The notes beneath the pieces are model-generated. The model did not search any database. It was given only the letters and a program-made list of their open reading frames with translations, and had not been told where the DNA came from. From JBHJGO01 sp050331715 (GTDB lineage: Bacteria; Cyanobacteriota; Cyanobacteriia; Cyanobacteriales; Microcoleaceae), in the NCBI GenBank assembly GCA_050331715.1, contig JBHJGO010000015.1:1-64000 (forward strand): DNA of 64,000 bases. Direction: 5' to 3'. Positions 51,514-60,571 of the stretch are shown here, piece after piece. Positions within the stretch are counted from its first letter, which is position 1. Every line of letters begins with the position of its first letter. Made by a program: the position numbers and the translations under genes.

Positions 51514-53994
51514 CTAGAATCGGGACTTGTATTGCAGTTCTGAGAAAAATAGCTCTATGCAGGTTCCATTTGTGCAATTAATCTGAAGATCACCCCGCAA
51601 CTGTTTGGATAGGATTCTGACTAGCTTTAATCCCAATGAAGCGGAGTTTTCCCAGTCAACATCTGCTGGAATGCCTACGCCATCGTCACAGATAGTTAGA
51701 TGTAGCCTCGGCTTGGGATTAATCTGATCCAGTGATTGGGGCTCTCGGTGAAGCTTGACGCAGACTTCTCCAGATGAACCCCCAGGAAAAGCGTGTTTAA
51801 AGCAGTTCGTGACCAATTCGTTGATCAGTAGCCCGCAGGGAACAGCTGTTTCTAAATTCAGTTGAACCGGTTCAACATCGACAGTTGACCGGATCGCACC
51901 TGTCCCTTCCTCTAAGGAGAAAAACAAATTCTCAACTAGCTGATGAATATAGTTTTTAAAGTCAACCTCTCCCAAATTATCAGACAAATAGAGCTGTTCA
52001 TGAATTAGAGCCATACTACTAATGCGATTCTGACTTTCAGCAAATAGATCCAGCAATGATTCATCCTCGATAGAGTCAGATTGTAATTCCAGAAGATTTG
52101 AGATGATATGTAGATTGTTCTTAACGCGATGATGGACTTCTTTCAATAAAATTTCCTTCTCGTTCAATGAAGCCCGGATCTTTGCTTCATACTGTTTCCG
52201 ATTGCTAATATCCTCAGAAATACCGACCACCCGATAGACCTCATCCGATGAATTTCTAATTGGGAAAGCCTGTTCATAGATCCAGCGCGTTTCACCACCA
52301 GGTTTGATAATTCGATATTCAAAACTGCACTTTCTGTACAGTTGATGCTCTAAATAAACTACCATCGCATCCCGGTCTTCCGGATGAATTGCATCAAAGA
52401 AAGCTTGCGGGTTTTGATAGATTTCTCGACGGCTTCGACCCCAAATTCTCTCGTAGGCTGGAGACAGATAGACCATTTCTTGACTTTGGGGATCGCCAAT
52501 CCACAGCATACTCTCGATATTTTCTGTGAGTTGACGCAGGAGTTCCTCATTCTTTCTCAATACAATTTCAGTTTCCGTGTGATCATGGGACTCCACAGCT
52601 AGAGAAACCATATGCGCTAGGTAGGTCGCAAAGTTCTGTTCATCGAGTTGCCATTCCCGCTCTATTCCAACTTGCTCCATATGGAGAACACCCAACGTTA
52701 TATCTCCTGAACGCACTGGCACATCCAGGATAGCAATCTCACTCTTCTCCGCCAATGATGTACTATTCGAGGATAAACTTAAGGCCAGAAATTCTGGGTT
52801 GCAGGCTTCAAACTGGGTCTGATAAGTACAAACAATCGGATGAGTTTCTAAAGATTTAAAATAAGTCGGATAATGCTCTACGCGCCGAGTATCTTGACTG
52901 AGATGAATGCGCTGGGCAATCTCGTAGCAATCTGCGCACTCAATCTGTGAATGGTCGATATTATAGAACCAAATACTGACAGCAGTTGCATCTAATGTAT
53001 GAGCGGCAAGCTGAGTAATTTTCTGTAGAGAAGCCTCAATATCTCCAGCATAAATTTCTGGGCAGGTTGACAAGTTTGTCATCACAAACTGTTGGAGTTC
53101 GAGATGATTGTGTCGCATATCTTTTTCTACGTCAGCCCGCTTGCGAGAGGTGACATCTGACCCAGCGAATAAAACACAACTTTGCTCATTGAAGGCAATG
53201 ATCTCCCCGGATAACTCCAGATCAATTGTCTGTTGATTCTGATGAAAAAATTGAACGTCCTGATTCAAGACAGTAATGCCCTGTCGCAAGCCATCAACAA
53301 TCTCATCATATTGACTGATATCTACCCATAGGTTCAAATCCTGAATTTTAATACCAATAACCTGATCTTTAGAAAATCCTAAGGTCTGAGTAAAGCACTG
53401 ATTGACATCTAGAATGGATTGCTCTTCCAAATTAATAATAATTAAAACAATGGGAGAAGAACGGAATATTTTCTCAAACTTTACATCCGCTAACTTCAGT
53501 TGGAGAGTGCGTTGCTCAACTCGCAGTTCCAAATCTTGATTGGTTTGCTCAAGCTTGGCAAAAGAGTGTTGAAGTTGTCGGGTGATTTGGTTAAAAGCTC
53601 TCGCTAAATGATTGAATTCTTTGACCTGAAAATTTGTTGATTGTTGGCTCTGATTCCATTTTTCCAAACATTCCGACGAGCAATGCTTAATAGCATTCTC
53701 TGAATTACAAGCGGAGACGATATTATCAAACATCTCCGTTAGTTGGTGAATCGGACGAGTAATCCAGTGGGCAACGATAGTTGCTATTACAGCCACCACC
53801 CCTAAAACAGCCAAACTCACCAAAATCACGCTTCTGATCTCTAGCAGATGATTGGGCATCAGATTCTGAGCCAGTCCCAGTCCTCCGATCAGGCTAACTG
53901 TGAGCATAGTCTGACTGAGTGAGGCGATAATCAGAATCCAGAACAATGGGACTTGAGAGACAGGCTGAAAGCGGTCAAGGGGTTTAAGTTGCAT
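51514..53994 (-). CDS. Membrane sensor histidine kinase: HAMP, PAS, GAF, PAS, HisKA_2
   Basis: 826 residues from ATG 53994 (GTG 54018 adds 8). Two membrane helices (LFWILIIASLSQTMLTVSLI; VILVSLAVLGVVAVIATIVA) enclose a very short outer loop, then HAMP (HWITRPIHQLTEMFDN), coiled coil, PAS (IFRSSPIVLIIINLEEQSIL), a GAF domain with several Cys (ECADCYEIAQRI), and a PAS/PAC pair (MLWIGDPQSQEMVYLSPAYE). The kinase core is of the HisKA_2/HWE-related class: phosphoacceptor LKEVHHRVKNNLHIISNLLE, then NELVTNCFKHAFPGG (N box) and LTICDDGVGIPADV (G1). No receiver domain; a partner regulator is not adjacent. Convergent with the cysteine desulfurase, only 10 bp apart. Confidence 0.9.
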   Translation of the reverse strand: MQLKPLDRFQPVSQVPLFWILIIASLSQTMLTVSLIGGLGLAQNLMPNHLLEIRSVILVSLAVLGVVAVIATIVAHWITRPIHQLTEMFDNIVSACNSENAIKHCSSECLEKWNQSQQSTNFQVKEFNHLARAFNQITRQLQHSFAKLEQTNQDLELRVEQRTLQLKLADVKFEKIFRSSPIVLIIINLEEQSILDVNQCFTQTLGFSKDQVIGIKIQDLNLWVDISQYDEIVDGLRQGITVLNQDVQFFHQNQQTIDLELSGEIIAFNEQSCVLFAGSDVTSRKRADVEKDMRHNHLELQQFVMTNLSTCPEIYAGDIEASLQKITQLAAHTLDATAVSIWFYNIDHSQIECADCYEIAQRIHLSQDTRRVEHYPTYFKSLETHPIVCTYQTQFEACNPEFLALSLSSNSTSLAEKSEIAILDVPVRSGDITLGVLHMEQVGIEREWQLDEQNFATYLAHMVSLAVESHDHTETEIVLRKNEELLRQLTENIESMLWIGDPQSQEMVYLSPAYERIWGRSRREIYQNPQAFFDAIHPEDRDAMVVYLEHQLYRKCSFEYRIIKPGGETRWIYEQAFPIRNSSDEVYRVVGISEDISNRKQYEAKIRASLNEKEILLKEVHHRVKNNLHIISNLLELQSDSIEDESLLDLFAESQNRISSMALIHEQLYLSDNLGEVDFKNYIHQLVENLFFSLEEGTGAIRSTVDVEPVQLNLETAVPCGLLINELVTNCFKHAFPGGSSGEVCVKLHREPQSLDQINPKPRLHLTICDDGVGIPADVDWENSASLGLKLVRILSKQLRGDLQINCTNGTCIELFFSELQYKSRF

Positions 53995-54127
53995 AGGGTA
54001 TTGCAGGAACCATAACACGGGAGATTTTATCCCTATAAATACACCCTACACCACCAGCATTCCAGATTGGTATCACAACGGATTTGGCCGGGGGTGACGC
54101 ACCTCACCAGCATAAGAAATAAAGTAT

Positions 54128-54439
54128 TCATACATTGATTCCAGCCGTGATAAATTTCACCAGACGTTGAATAATCTGTTCGATTTCCTGACTTGTATCC
54201 TGTTGGTCAGAGATTGCCACAGACTTCATCTGGTTCAGCACCCGAATAATCATGGCCACAATCAGATCCAATTTCCATTCCAGCTCTATCTTGGATTGGT
54301 CAGGGAAGACTTTTCGGGAAATTTCTAAAAATCGTTCGTGGCTCCTAGAAAATTCCTGCTCCGCAATTTGTTGAATCGGCCCCGGTTCCATACGGCAACG
54401 ACTCATAAACTGAGCATGGGAACAGCTTTCACTATATTG
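54128..54439 (-). pseudogene. TetR-family regulator, C-terminal part beyond an in-frame TAA
   Basis: The frame continues directly after the TAA at 54440-54442: QYSESCSHAQF, then MSRCRMEPGPIQQIAEQEFS and LIVAMIIRVLNQ, to a stop at 54128. Part from ATG 54406 could be made alone (92 residues). The content fits the ligand-binding, dimerising half of AcrR/CecR-like TetR proteins (helices with MSR...EP..., FLEISRKVFPD). Joined to the upstream part it gives about 204 residues, a normal TetR length. Confidence 0.65.
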
Positions 54440-54742
54440 TTACCTTCGTTCTTGAGCGATGTATAGCTGGGGAGCAACAAAGGCTTCGATCAGTTTTTCA
54501 ACGGGGGGCGGACTGTCCAGCTCTTTTAAGCTGTCTAATCGCTGAACCTGCTGCTGAACGATGGGTTCGGCGATCTGTCGAACGACGGCACGGAATAGCG
54601 CCTCCTTTGAACCGAAGTGGTAATGAACCGCCGCTAGATTCACTTCAGCCTCTCGCGTTACGGCCCTGAGTGACGTTCCGGCAAAGCCTGATTCGGCAAA
54701 TAGACGTTCAGCGGCATCAATAATTTGTTCTTTTGTCCCCAT
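54440..54742 (-). CDS. TetR-family regulator, N-terminal DNA-binding part
   Basis: 100 residues: EQIIDAAERLFAESGFAGTS, LRAVTREAEVNLAAVHYHFG, SKEALFRAVV, the complete TetR helix-turn-helix, then the start of the ligand domain (VEKLIEAFVAPQLYIAQERR) and a TAA. As it stands the product keeps the DNA-binding domain but loses the dimerisation and effector domain. It is divergent from the RND adaptor gene 282 bp away and would be expected to repress that efflux operon; losing function would make the pump constitutive. Compare the pentapeptide and HEAT genes, interrupted in the same way. Confidence 0.8.
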   Translation of the reverse strand: MGTKEQIIDAAERLFAESGFAGTSLRAVTREAEVNLAAVHYHFGSKEALFRAVVRQIAEPIVQQQVQRLDSLKELDSPPPVEKLIEAFVAPQLYIAQERR

Positions 54743-55024
54743 TGAATTTAATCGTCAATATCCTTGCACTTTTTTTCAGAAGTGCGCTTTAATTAAATCA
54801 AAAAACTGTTTGAAATTCGATATTCGTTGAAGCCCTACAGCGTTGGGTTTAAGGATGTATCTCCTGCGCAGCAGGGGGTACACATCTATCAAAAGTCCCA
54901 ATATAAAGACGTAAGGCTATACCGTCGGCAAGTGCTTAGCTGTTTCGCAGATTGGCAACGTTGTCCTAACTGTCTCATTCTATCTATCCTTTGCTCATCC
55001 GGGGAAACTCCTCTAGGCTGAACT
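54743..55024. promoter_or_regulatory. Divergent control region between TetR and RND efflux genes
   Basis: 282 bp. It should hold both promoters and the repressor's operator. The palindrome TTTAATTAAA (about 54789-54798) is the clearest symmetric element but is AT-rich and could be chance. A 64-codon frame at 54827 lacks coding features. Confidence 0.35.
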
Positions 55025-56677
55025 ATGTCAGAGAAACTTCTGCCTGATTACAAACCATCTAAAACCAATAATCATCATGCCCCGCTTTCGGTTGAGTCTG
55101 ACCCAGACTTGACAGCAGGTGATCTGATGGCAGATGACCTAACAGAAACCACCGAGGAATCGCAACCAACCGAAACTTTACCCGGTGACGCTCCACCAAC
55201 AGGGTCTTTGCCTCAGCCAAGATCAGGACGGCGACTCAGACTCGTTCTACTGGCTGCACTGGTTGGGGCAGCACTGATCGGGACAATTCTAATTCGCCGT
55301 CAAGGTCAATCTGCAAAGGTCGATCCGCCCGTCGCAGAGACAGCTTTACCAAACATCCTACCCACTGAAACCGTGACGGTGGAACCTGTTAGCAGCTATT
55401 CCATCTCTCAGAGTTACACCGGAGTTGTGGAAGCGCAACGCACCAGTGAACTGAGCTTTGAGCAATCAGGTCTACTCGTTGATCTGCGGGTGGAGGAAGG
55501 AACTCAGGTTTCTACCGAGGAAACGATTGCCCGCCTGGATACCAGCCAACTGGAAGCCCAACGTTCTGGGTTGGTTGCTCAACGGGGTCAGGCTGAGGCG
55601 GTGCTGACAGAGTTACAAAATGGGCCACGCCAGGAAACGATTGCGGCAACACGAGCCTCCCTGGCTCAGGAAAAAGCAAGATTACAGGAATTGCAAACCG
55701 GGCCGAGAATTGAGGATATTGATGCGGCACGTTCCAGGGTTCGAGACCTGGAGGAACAACTCGAACTGGCCCGTCTACAAACCCAGCGGCGGGATAATCT
55801 CTATCGAGAGGGCGCAATTTCCCTTGAACAATTCGATGAAGCTTCAACCCAGGAAGATGCGCTGCGAGCTAGATTGGCTGCGAGTCGAAGTGAATTGGAA
55901 GAACTCCAAACCGGAACTCGTCCGGAACAGATCCAGGCACAGCAGGCTCAGGTTCAGTCGGTTCAGAGTCAACTGGATGAATTGCTGGCTGGAACCCGCC
56001 GTGAGCAAATCCAGGCTCAACAGGCTCAGGTGCAACAGATCACAGCCCAAATTGCGGAAATAGACATTCTGCTAGATAAAAATATTCTGCGGACTCCTTT
56101 TGCGGGAACAGTTTCAATTCGTTACCTTGATGAAGGAACAGTGGTGTCTCCGGGTCAAGCCGTAGTACGTCTGGTGGAAGCGACCCGTCCGGAAGCCCGA
56201 ATCGGCGTACCACCTTCGGTCGTTTCCCGTTTAACGCCCGGTCGTCAATATCCGGTTCAGGTGAATGGCAACACCTATGAAGCAACGATATTGTCAATTC
56301 TGCCAGAGCTGGATTCTGCTACACGAACCCGAACCGTTATTCTAGCGCTGCCCGAAACCGCTGCGCCCGGAACGATTGCTCGCCTGGAAATTACCCGCAC
56401 CCAGCCTGCGTCGGGGTACTGGCTCCCCACTGCTGCCCTGGTACGCGGAGAACGAGGGCTTTGGGCCAGTTACGTTCTAGTTTCACCTTCAGAGGACGAT
56501 GACCTGCCGCCGGGAACTTACCAGCTTGAGCGCCGTGACGTGGAAGTGTTGCATACGGAAGGCGATCGGAGCTTGGTTCGGGGAGTGCTGCAATCGGGGG
56601 ATCGGGTGGTTACCAGTGGAACTCAACAGTTCGTTCCATGGCAATTTGTGCAGCTTGGAGATGGTGTTAAAAAGTAA
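55025..56677 (+). CDS. RND efflux periplasmic adaptor (membrane fusion protein)
   Basis: 550 residues, longer than usual. A disordered acidic N-terminus, one membrane helix (RLRLVLLAALVGAALIGTIL), a barrel-sandwich half (YTGVVEAQRTSELSFEQSGL; VEEGTQVSTEETIARLD), then a long coiled-coil hairpin with repeated units ELQxGxRxEQIQAQQAQVQ, the second lipoyl half (ILRTPFAGTVSIRYLDEGTV), a beta-barrel (GRQYPVQVNGNTYEATILSI) and the membrane-proximal domain. It bridges the RND pump to an outer-membrane channel. The pump gene follows 36 bp downstream; no TolC-like gene is in the window. Confidence 0.93.
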   Translation: MSEKLLPDYKPSKTNNHHAPLSVESDPDLTAGDLMADDLTETTEESQPTETLPGDAPPTGSLPQPRSGRRLRLVLLAALVGAALIGTILIRRQGQSAKVDPPVAETALPNILPTETVTVEPVSSYSISQSYTGVVEAQRTSELSFEQSGLLVDLRVEEGTQVSTEETIARLDTSQLEAQRSGLVAQRGQAEAVLTELQNGPRQETIAATRASLAQEKARLQELQTGPRIEDIDAARSRVRDLEEQLELARLQTQRRDNLYREGAISLEQFDEASTQEDALRARLAASRSELEELQTGTRPEQIQAQQAQVQSVQSQLDELLAGTRREQIQAQQAQVQQITAQIAEIDILLDKNILRTPFAGTVSIRYLDEGTVVSPGQAVVRLVEATRPEARIGVPPSVVSRLTPGRQYPVQVNGNTYEATILSILPELDSATRTRTVILALPETAAPGTIARLEITRTQPASGYWLPTAALVRGERGLWASYVLVSPSEDDDLPPGTYQLERRDVEVLHTEGDRSLVRGVLQSGDRVVTSGTQQFVPWQFVQLGDGVKK

Positions 56678-56713
56678 TGTTTAAAAGTAATGTTTAAAAA
56701 TAGTGTCTAAAAC

Positions 56714-59700
56714 ATGACTACCCTGTTCTACCGTAATTTTCGATTATTAATTCTTACGATTCTGATTGTTCTTCTGTGGGGAATCGTGTCGTTTTTCACC
56801 CTGCCTCGGTTGGAAGACCCTGAACTGGTTCCCAGAGTTGCAGTGGTCAAATCCTTTTTTCCAGGGGCAGATGAGGAACGGGTAGAAGCACTTGTTACCG
56901 AAAGAATCGAGCCAAAGCTGGATGAGATTGAGGAAATCAAAAGTTATGAATCAACCTCCAGGGCAAGTAGTTCAATTATTGATATCGAACTGTTAGACCG
57001 GGTTCAGCAATCGGAGGTTGATGTGATCTGGTCACGGGTGCGGGATCAGCTTGGACAAGCAGCAGTGGAACTGCCACCCGGAGCAACCGAACCTGAACTC
57101 GATGAATTGGAAGTTCGGGCCTATGCTTTGATTACTGCATTGACCTGGGAGCAGGATGACCCCCCCAACTATGCCATTCTCAATCGTTTGGCGGAGACCT
57201 TTGAAGACGAACTGTCAGGATTGCCAGGAACGGAAGAAGTCGATATTTTTGGTGAGCCAACAGAAGAAATTACCGTAGAAATTGATCCAGTACAGTTAAC
57301 AACGTTAGGACTCACCGCAGAAAGTTTATCCGATCAAATTCGTCAGAGTGATGCTAAGGTTTCAGCCGGACAATTTCGCAGTGAACAGAATGAATTTTCC
57401 CTGGAAGTTGAGTCCGAATTGGATTCGCTGGAACGTGTACAAAATATTCCGATTCAGTTTGGAAATCAAGGACAGTTTACGCGATTGGGCGATATTGCTA
57501 CGGTTCAAAAAAGCATTACCGATCCGCCCGGTGAGCTAACTGTGATTGGTGGCAAGCCTGCCATAACCCTGGCCGTTTTCGTAGAATCGGATTACCAACT
57601 GGATCAATGGGCAAAAGCGGCTGAGCAGGTCACTGAAGAATTTCGGCAACAACTAGGAACAGGTCTGGATTTGCAAGTAATTTTCAACCAGAGCCGCTAT
57701 GTGGAAACGCGGTTACGGGATTTGTTGTTCAATCTGTTTCTCAGCGGGTTGCTGGTTTTTGGGGTGACACTGATCATGATGGGCTGGCGCTCGGCCATTG
57801 TTGTGGGTCTGGCCTTGCCCCTCTCCAGTTGCATGGTATTGGGTCTGATGCGATGGCTGGAAATTCCCCTGCATCAGATGTCTGTGACTGGCTTGATTGT
57901 GGCGCTGGGTTTACTAATCGATACCGCGATTGTTGTCGTCGATGAAGTGAGCCATTTCTTGCAGGACGGAGAAAAACCTGAACGGGCGATCGCTAAAACG
58001 ATTCGCCACCTGCTCTTTCCGCTACTAGCCTCGACTCTGACAACCATCCTGGCCTTTTATCCGATTGCGGCAATGCCTGGATCAGGGGGTGAGTTTGTGG
58101 GCACAATTGGTGTCAGTGTAATTTTGGCAGTCAGTTCTTCTCTGTTTCTCTCCCTGACCATTGGAGCGACCCTGGCCGCTAAGCTGAATCAAACCGCTTC
58201 CGGTCATGCCCATCCGAATAATGCTAGAGTCCCTTGGTGGCGTTACGGATTTGCCAATCCGCAACTGACCCAGCTCTACCGCAGCAGTTTGCGGGGTTTA
58301 TTTCGATATCCAGTGCTGGGAATTTTATTAGGAATCATCCTACCATTTCTCGGCTTCGCCCAGGTGGCTGGTCTACCACAACAGTTTTTTCCTTCCGTTG
58401 ACCGCGATCAACTGCAACTGGAGTTTGAACTACCTGCAACGGCCTCGATTGATCAAACACAAGCCCTGGCGTTGCAAGCTCGTCAGCTAATTCTTGATCA
58501 TCCAGAGGTTCAAGATGTTCATTGGTTTTTAGGACGCAGTGCACCTCGATACTACTACAACTTAGCAAGTGGTCGAGAACAGTCGGCGAACTATGCCCAG
58601 GGCTATATTCAGCTTAATTCCATTGCCCAGTCCGATTTCATTCAGACTTTGCAGACGGAGGTTGATATTGCCTTTCCCCAGGCCCGTGTATTAGTCCGAC
58701 CCCTGGAGCAGGGGCCACCCTTCGATGCGCCAGTGGAATTGAGAATCTATGGCCCTGATCTAGAACAGTTAAGATTCCTTGGAGAGGAATACAGAAATCT
58801 GTTGACTCAGGTTCCCAATGTCACCCACACCCGCGACAGCCTCAGCGAAGTTCAGCCCCAACTCCTATTCCAAATTGATGAAACGGAAGCCCGTTTGGCC
58901 GGACTGGACTATGGCAGTATTTCCCAGCAGTTGAATACCTTTCTAGAGGGAGATTCAGGGGGTTCAATTGTGGAGGAAACTGAAGAATTACCGGTTCGGG
59001 TGCGGATTTCCAACACTCAGCGGGGAGATGTAGAGCAGATTACTTCCCTTGACCTGCAATCCGTGACTCCTGGTTTAAACCAAAACCGTTTGAATTCGAT
59101 TGATACGATTCCTCTGTCTGCTTTGGGAGCGGTGGAATTGCAACCGGAACCTTCAGGCATCACCCGCCGCAATGGTCAAAGGGTCAATGTCGTGCAGGGA
59201 TTCATTGATGCTGGGGTATTGCCGTCTCAGGTATTGTCCGGCTGGCTGGAAAAGTTAGCGCAGGCTGAGCTTCAATTGCCACCAGGATATTGGACAGAAA
59301 TTGCAGGAGAGGCAGAACAGCAGGGGGATTCCCAGGCTGCTATTTTTTCAACAGTGCCAATTGTACTGGCAATTGCTGCGTCGGTATTGGTACTTTCGCT
59401 GAACTCCTTCCGTTCAACCCTGATCATCGGTGGTGTAGCAATTTGTTCGGTGGGATTGGGATTTTTTGGTCTAGCCCTGTTTGGCTATCCCTTTGGTTTC
59501 ATGAGCTTGATTGGAACCTTTGGCCTAGTGGGAATTGCCATTAATGATTCTGTGGTAGTTCTGGCGGCCTTGCAGGAAGATCCAGAAGCGTCGCTTGGCA
59601 ATCGTCGGGCCGCACGAGAGGTGGTGATTCGAGCCACCCGCCATGTGATTGCAACAACCTTAACAACGATGGTTGGATTTGTGCCGCTCTTACTGGGTGG

Positions 59701-59794
59701 AGGTGGATTTTGGCCGCCGTTGGCAGTGGCGATCGCAGGGGGCGTTGGGGGCGCGACTTTACTGGCACTATATTTTGTTCCCTGTTCCTATTAG
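56714..59794 (+). CDS. RND-family efflux pump (AcrB/HAE1-like inner-membrane transporter)
   Basis: 1026 residues: helix 1 (LLILTILIVLLWGIVSFFTL), porter domain with ARVEALVTERIEPKLDEIEE-like sequence (DEERVEALVTERIEPKLDEI), helices 2-6 carrying GLLIDTAIVVVDEVSHFL (the intramembrane Asp pair of the proton relay region), a second porter domain and helices 8-12 (GIAINDSVVVLAALQEDPEA). It uses proton flow to expel drugs, lipids or metals. It ends at TAG right after ALYFVPCSY, where relatives continue with a few hydrophobic residues and a basic tail; the same frame gives LLVNLGRRGSSE after the TAG. The loss is about 17 residues and may be harmless. Confidence 0.93.
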   Translation: MTTLFYRNFRLLILTILIVLLWGIVSFFTLPRLEDPELVPRVAVVKSFFPGADEERVEALVTERIEPKLDEIEEIKSYESTSRASSSIIDIELLDRVQQSEVDVIWSRVRDQLGQAAVELPPGATEPELDELEVRAYALITALTWEQDDPPNYAILNRLAETFEDELSGLPGTEEVDIFGEPTEEITVEIDPVQLTTLGLTAESLSDQIRQSDAKVSAGQFRSEQNEFSLEVESELDSLERVQNIPIQFGNQGQFTRLGDIATVQKSITDPPGELTVIGGKPAITLAVFVESDYQLDQWAKAAEQVTEEFRQQLGTGLDLQVIFNQSRYVETRLRDLLFNLFLSGLLVFGVTLIMMGWRSAIVVGLALPLSSCMVLGLMRWLEIPLHQMSVTGLIVALGLLIDTAIVVVDEVSHFLQDGEKPERAIAKTIRHLLFPLLASTLTTILAFYPIAAMPGSGGEFVGTIGVSVILAVSSSLFLSLTIGATLAAKLNQTASGHAHPNNARVPWWRYGFANPQLTQLYRSSLRGLFRYPVLGILLGIILPFLGFAQVAGLPQQFFPSVDRDQLQLEFELPATASIDQTQALALQARQLILDHPEVQDVHWFLGRSAPRYYYNLASGREQSANYAQGYIQLNSIAQSDFIQTLQTEVDIAFPQARVLVRPLEQGPPFDAPVELRIYGPDLEQLRFLGEEYRNLLTQVPNVTHTRDSLSEVQPQLLFQIDETEARLAGLDYGSISQQLNTFLEGDSGGSIVEETEELPVRVRISNTQRGDVEQITSLDLQSVTPGLNQNRLNSIDTIPLSALGAVELQPEPSGITRRNGQRVNVVQGFIDAGVLPSQVLSGWLEKLAQAELQLPPGYWTEIAGEAEQQGDSQAAIFSTVPIVLAIAASVLVLSLNSFRSTLIIGGVAICSVGLGFFGLALFGYPFGFMSLIGTFGLVGIAINDSVVVLAALQEDPEASLGNRRAAREVVIRATRHVIATTLTTMVGFVPLLLGGGGFWPPLAVAIAGGVGGATLLALYFVPCSY

Positions 59795-59907
59795 TTACTG
59801 GTGAATCTCGGCAGAAGAGGAAGTTCTGAGTTACAAGCAGTAAATTAGTTTGAAAGATGTAGCAAACGGAGTTTTCTGCTGTAGGTGATTGTTGACATTT
59901 GGTTCTC

Positions 59908-60297
59908 CTAGAACTTTTCCAGAGCAGTAATAATACTGGCCAATTCCTGTTTCATCCTGCTGTCTATTCGATAGCTGGGGAGTAGGGCAAGATAGAACTG
60001 GAGGGGGGTGGACTTGCCGCCGTGAAATCGTTGCCAAACCTGTTTTCCTTCCTGCTTTAGTTCTGCCAGGAGGCAACGGGCATTATGTAACTTGTCGGCC
60101 AGGGAAACTCGCTGAACAGCCTTTGAACCCTGACGAATTTGCTGAAGATAGCGCTGTTTGCGTTCCTTCCAGGGAGGTTTGGGGAAGGTTTCGGATTCGC
60201 TACAGCCCTGAACAATAGTGGCGACGGACTCGCCGAACGCCTGACGAATCAACGAAAGAATCAGGGTTTCAGCCCCATTGCCGACCTCCTCGATAGA
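59908..60297 (-). pseudogene. N-terminally truncated HD-domain phosphohydrolase remnant
   Basis: Open from 60297 with only a TTG (60252) as a possible start, about 115 residues after it. LIRQAFGESVATIVQGCSES, FPKPPWKERKQRYL, and VSLADKLHNARCLL match the middle and C-terminal part of the cyanobacterial HD-domain proteins related to RelA/SpoT hydrolases; SLADKLHNAR carries the last conserved Asp. The upstream half with the HD metal ligands is missing: a TGA (60298-60300) closes the frame. Probably a decayed gene. Confidence 0.65.
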
Positions 60298-60511
60298 TCA
60301 TTGATGATTCAGTTTTCCGCTCTAAAAATATTGTCTGAGCTTGCCAAGATCCCGGAAACGAGTACAAAAATACCCGCGATCCTTAGCAGAAAACCTAGCT
60401 CCCTAATCTCTGAATTTTCTCAACCTCCAATCAATTCTTGACTAATCGGGTTGAGTACAGCTTTAGTAGTTTAATCTGAGCTGGAATAACTGAAAAAATC
60501 AAAGTCAGTGC

Positions 60512-60571
60512 TATAACTCTCCTAATTCTCTAAGATGACTCAGAGTAACTTTTATTAGGAGATTTAACCTT
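60512..60571 (+). promoter_or_regulatory. Putative promoter and ribosome binding site of the NifX-like gene
   Basis: An extended -10 element, TGCTATAAC (60509-60517), lies 55 bp before the ATG; no good -35 box is visible at the usual distance. AGGAG (about 60557-60561) precedes ATG 60572 by 10 bp and fixes the start. Confidence 0.35.

Noticed and set aside
54827..55021. 64-codon frame between tetR and the efflux adaptor
   Set aside because: Lies in the expected control region and has no recognisable features.
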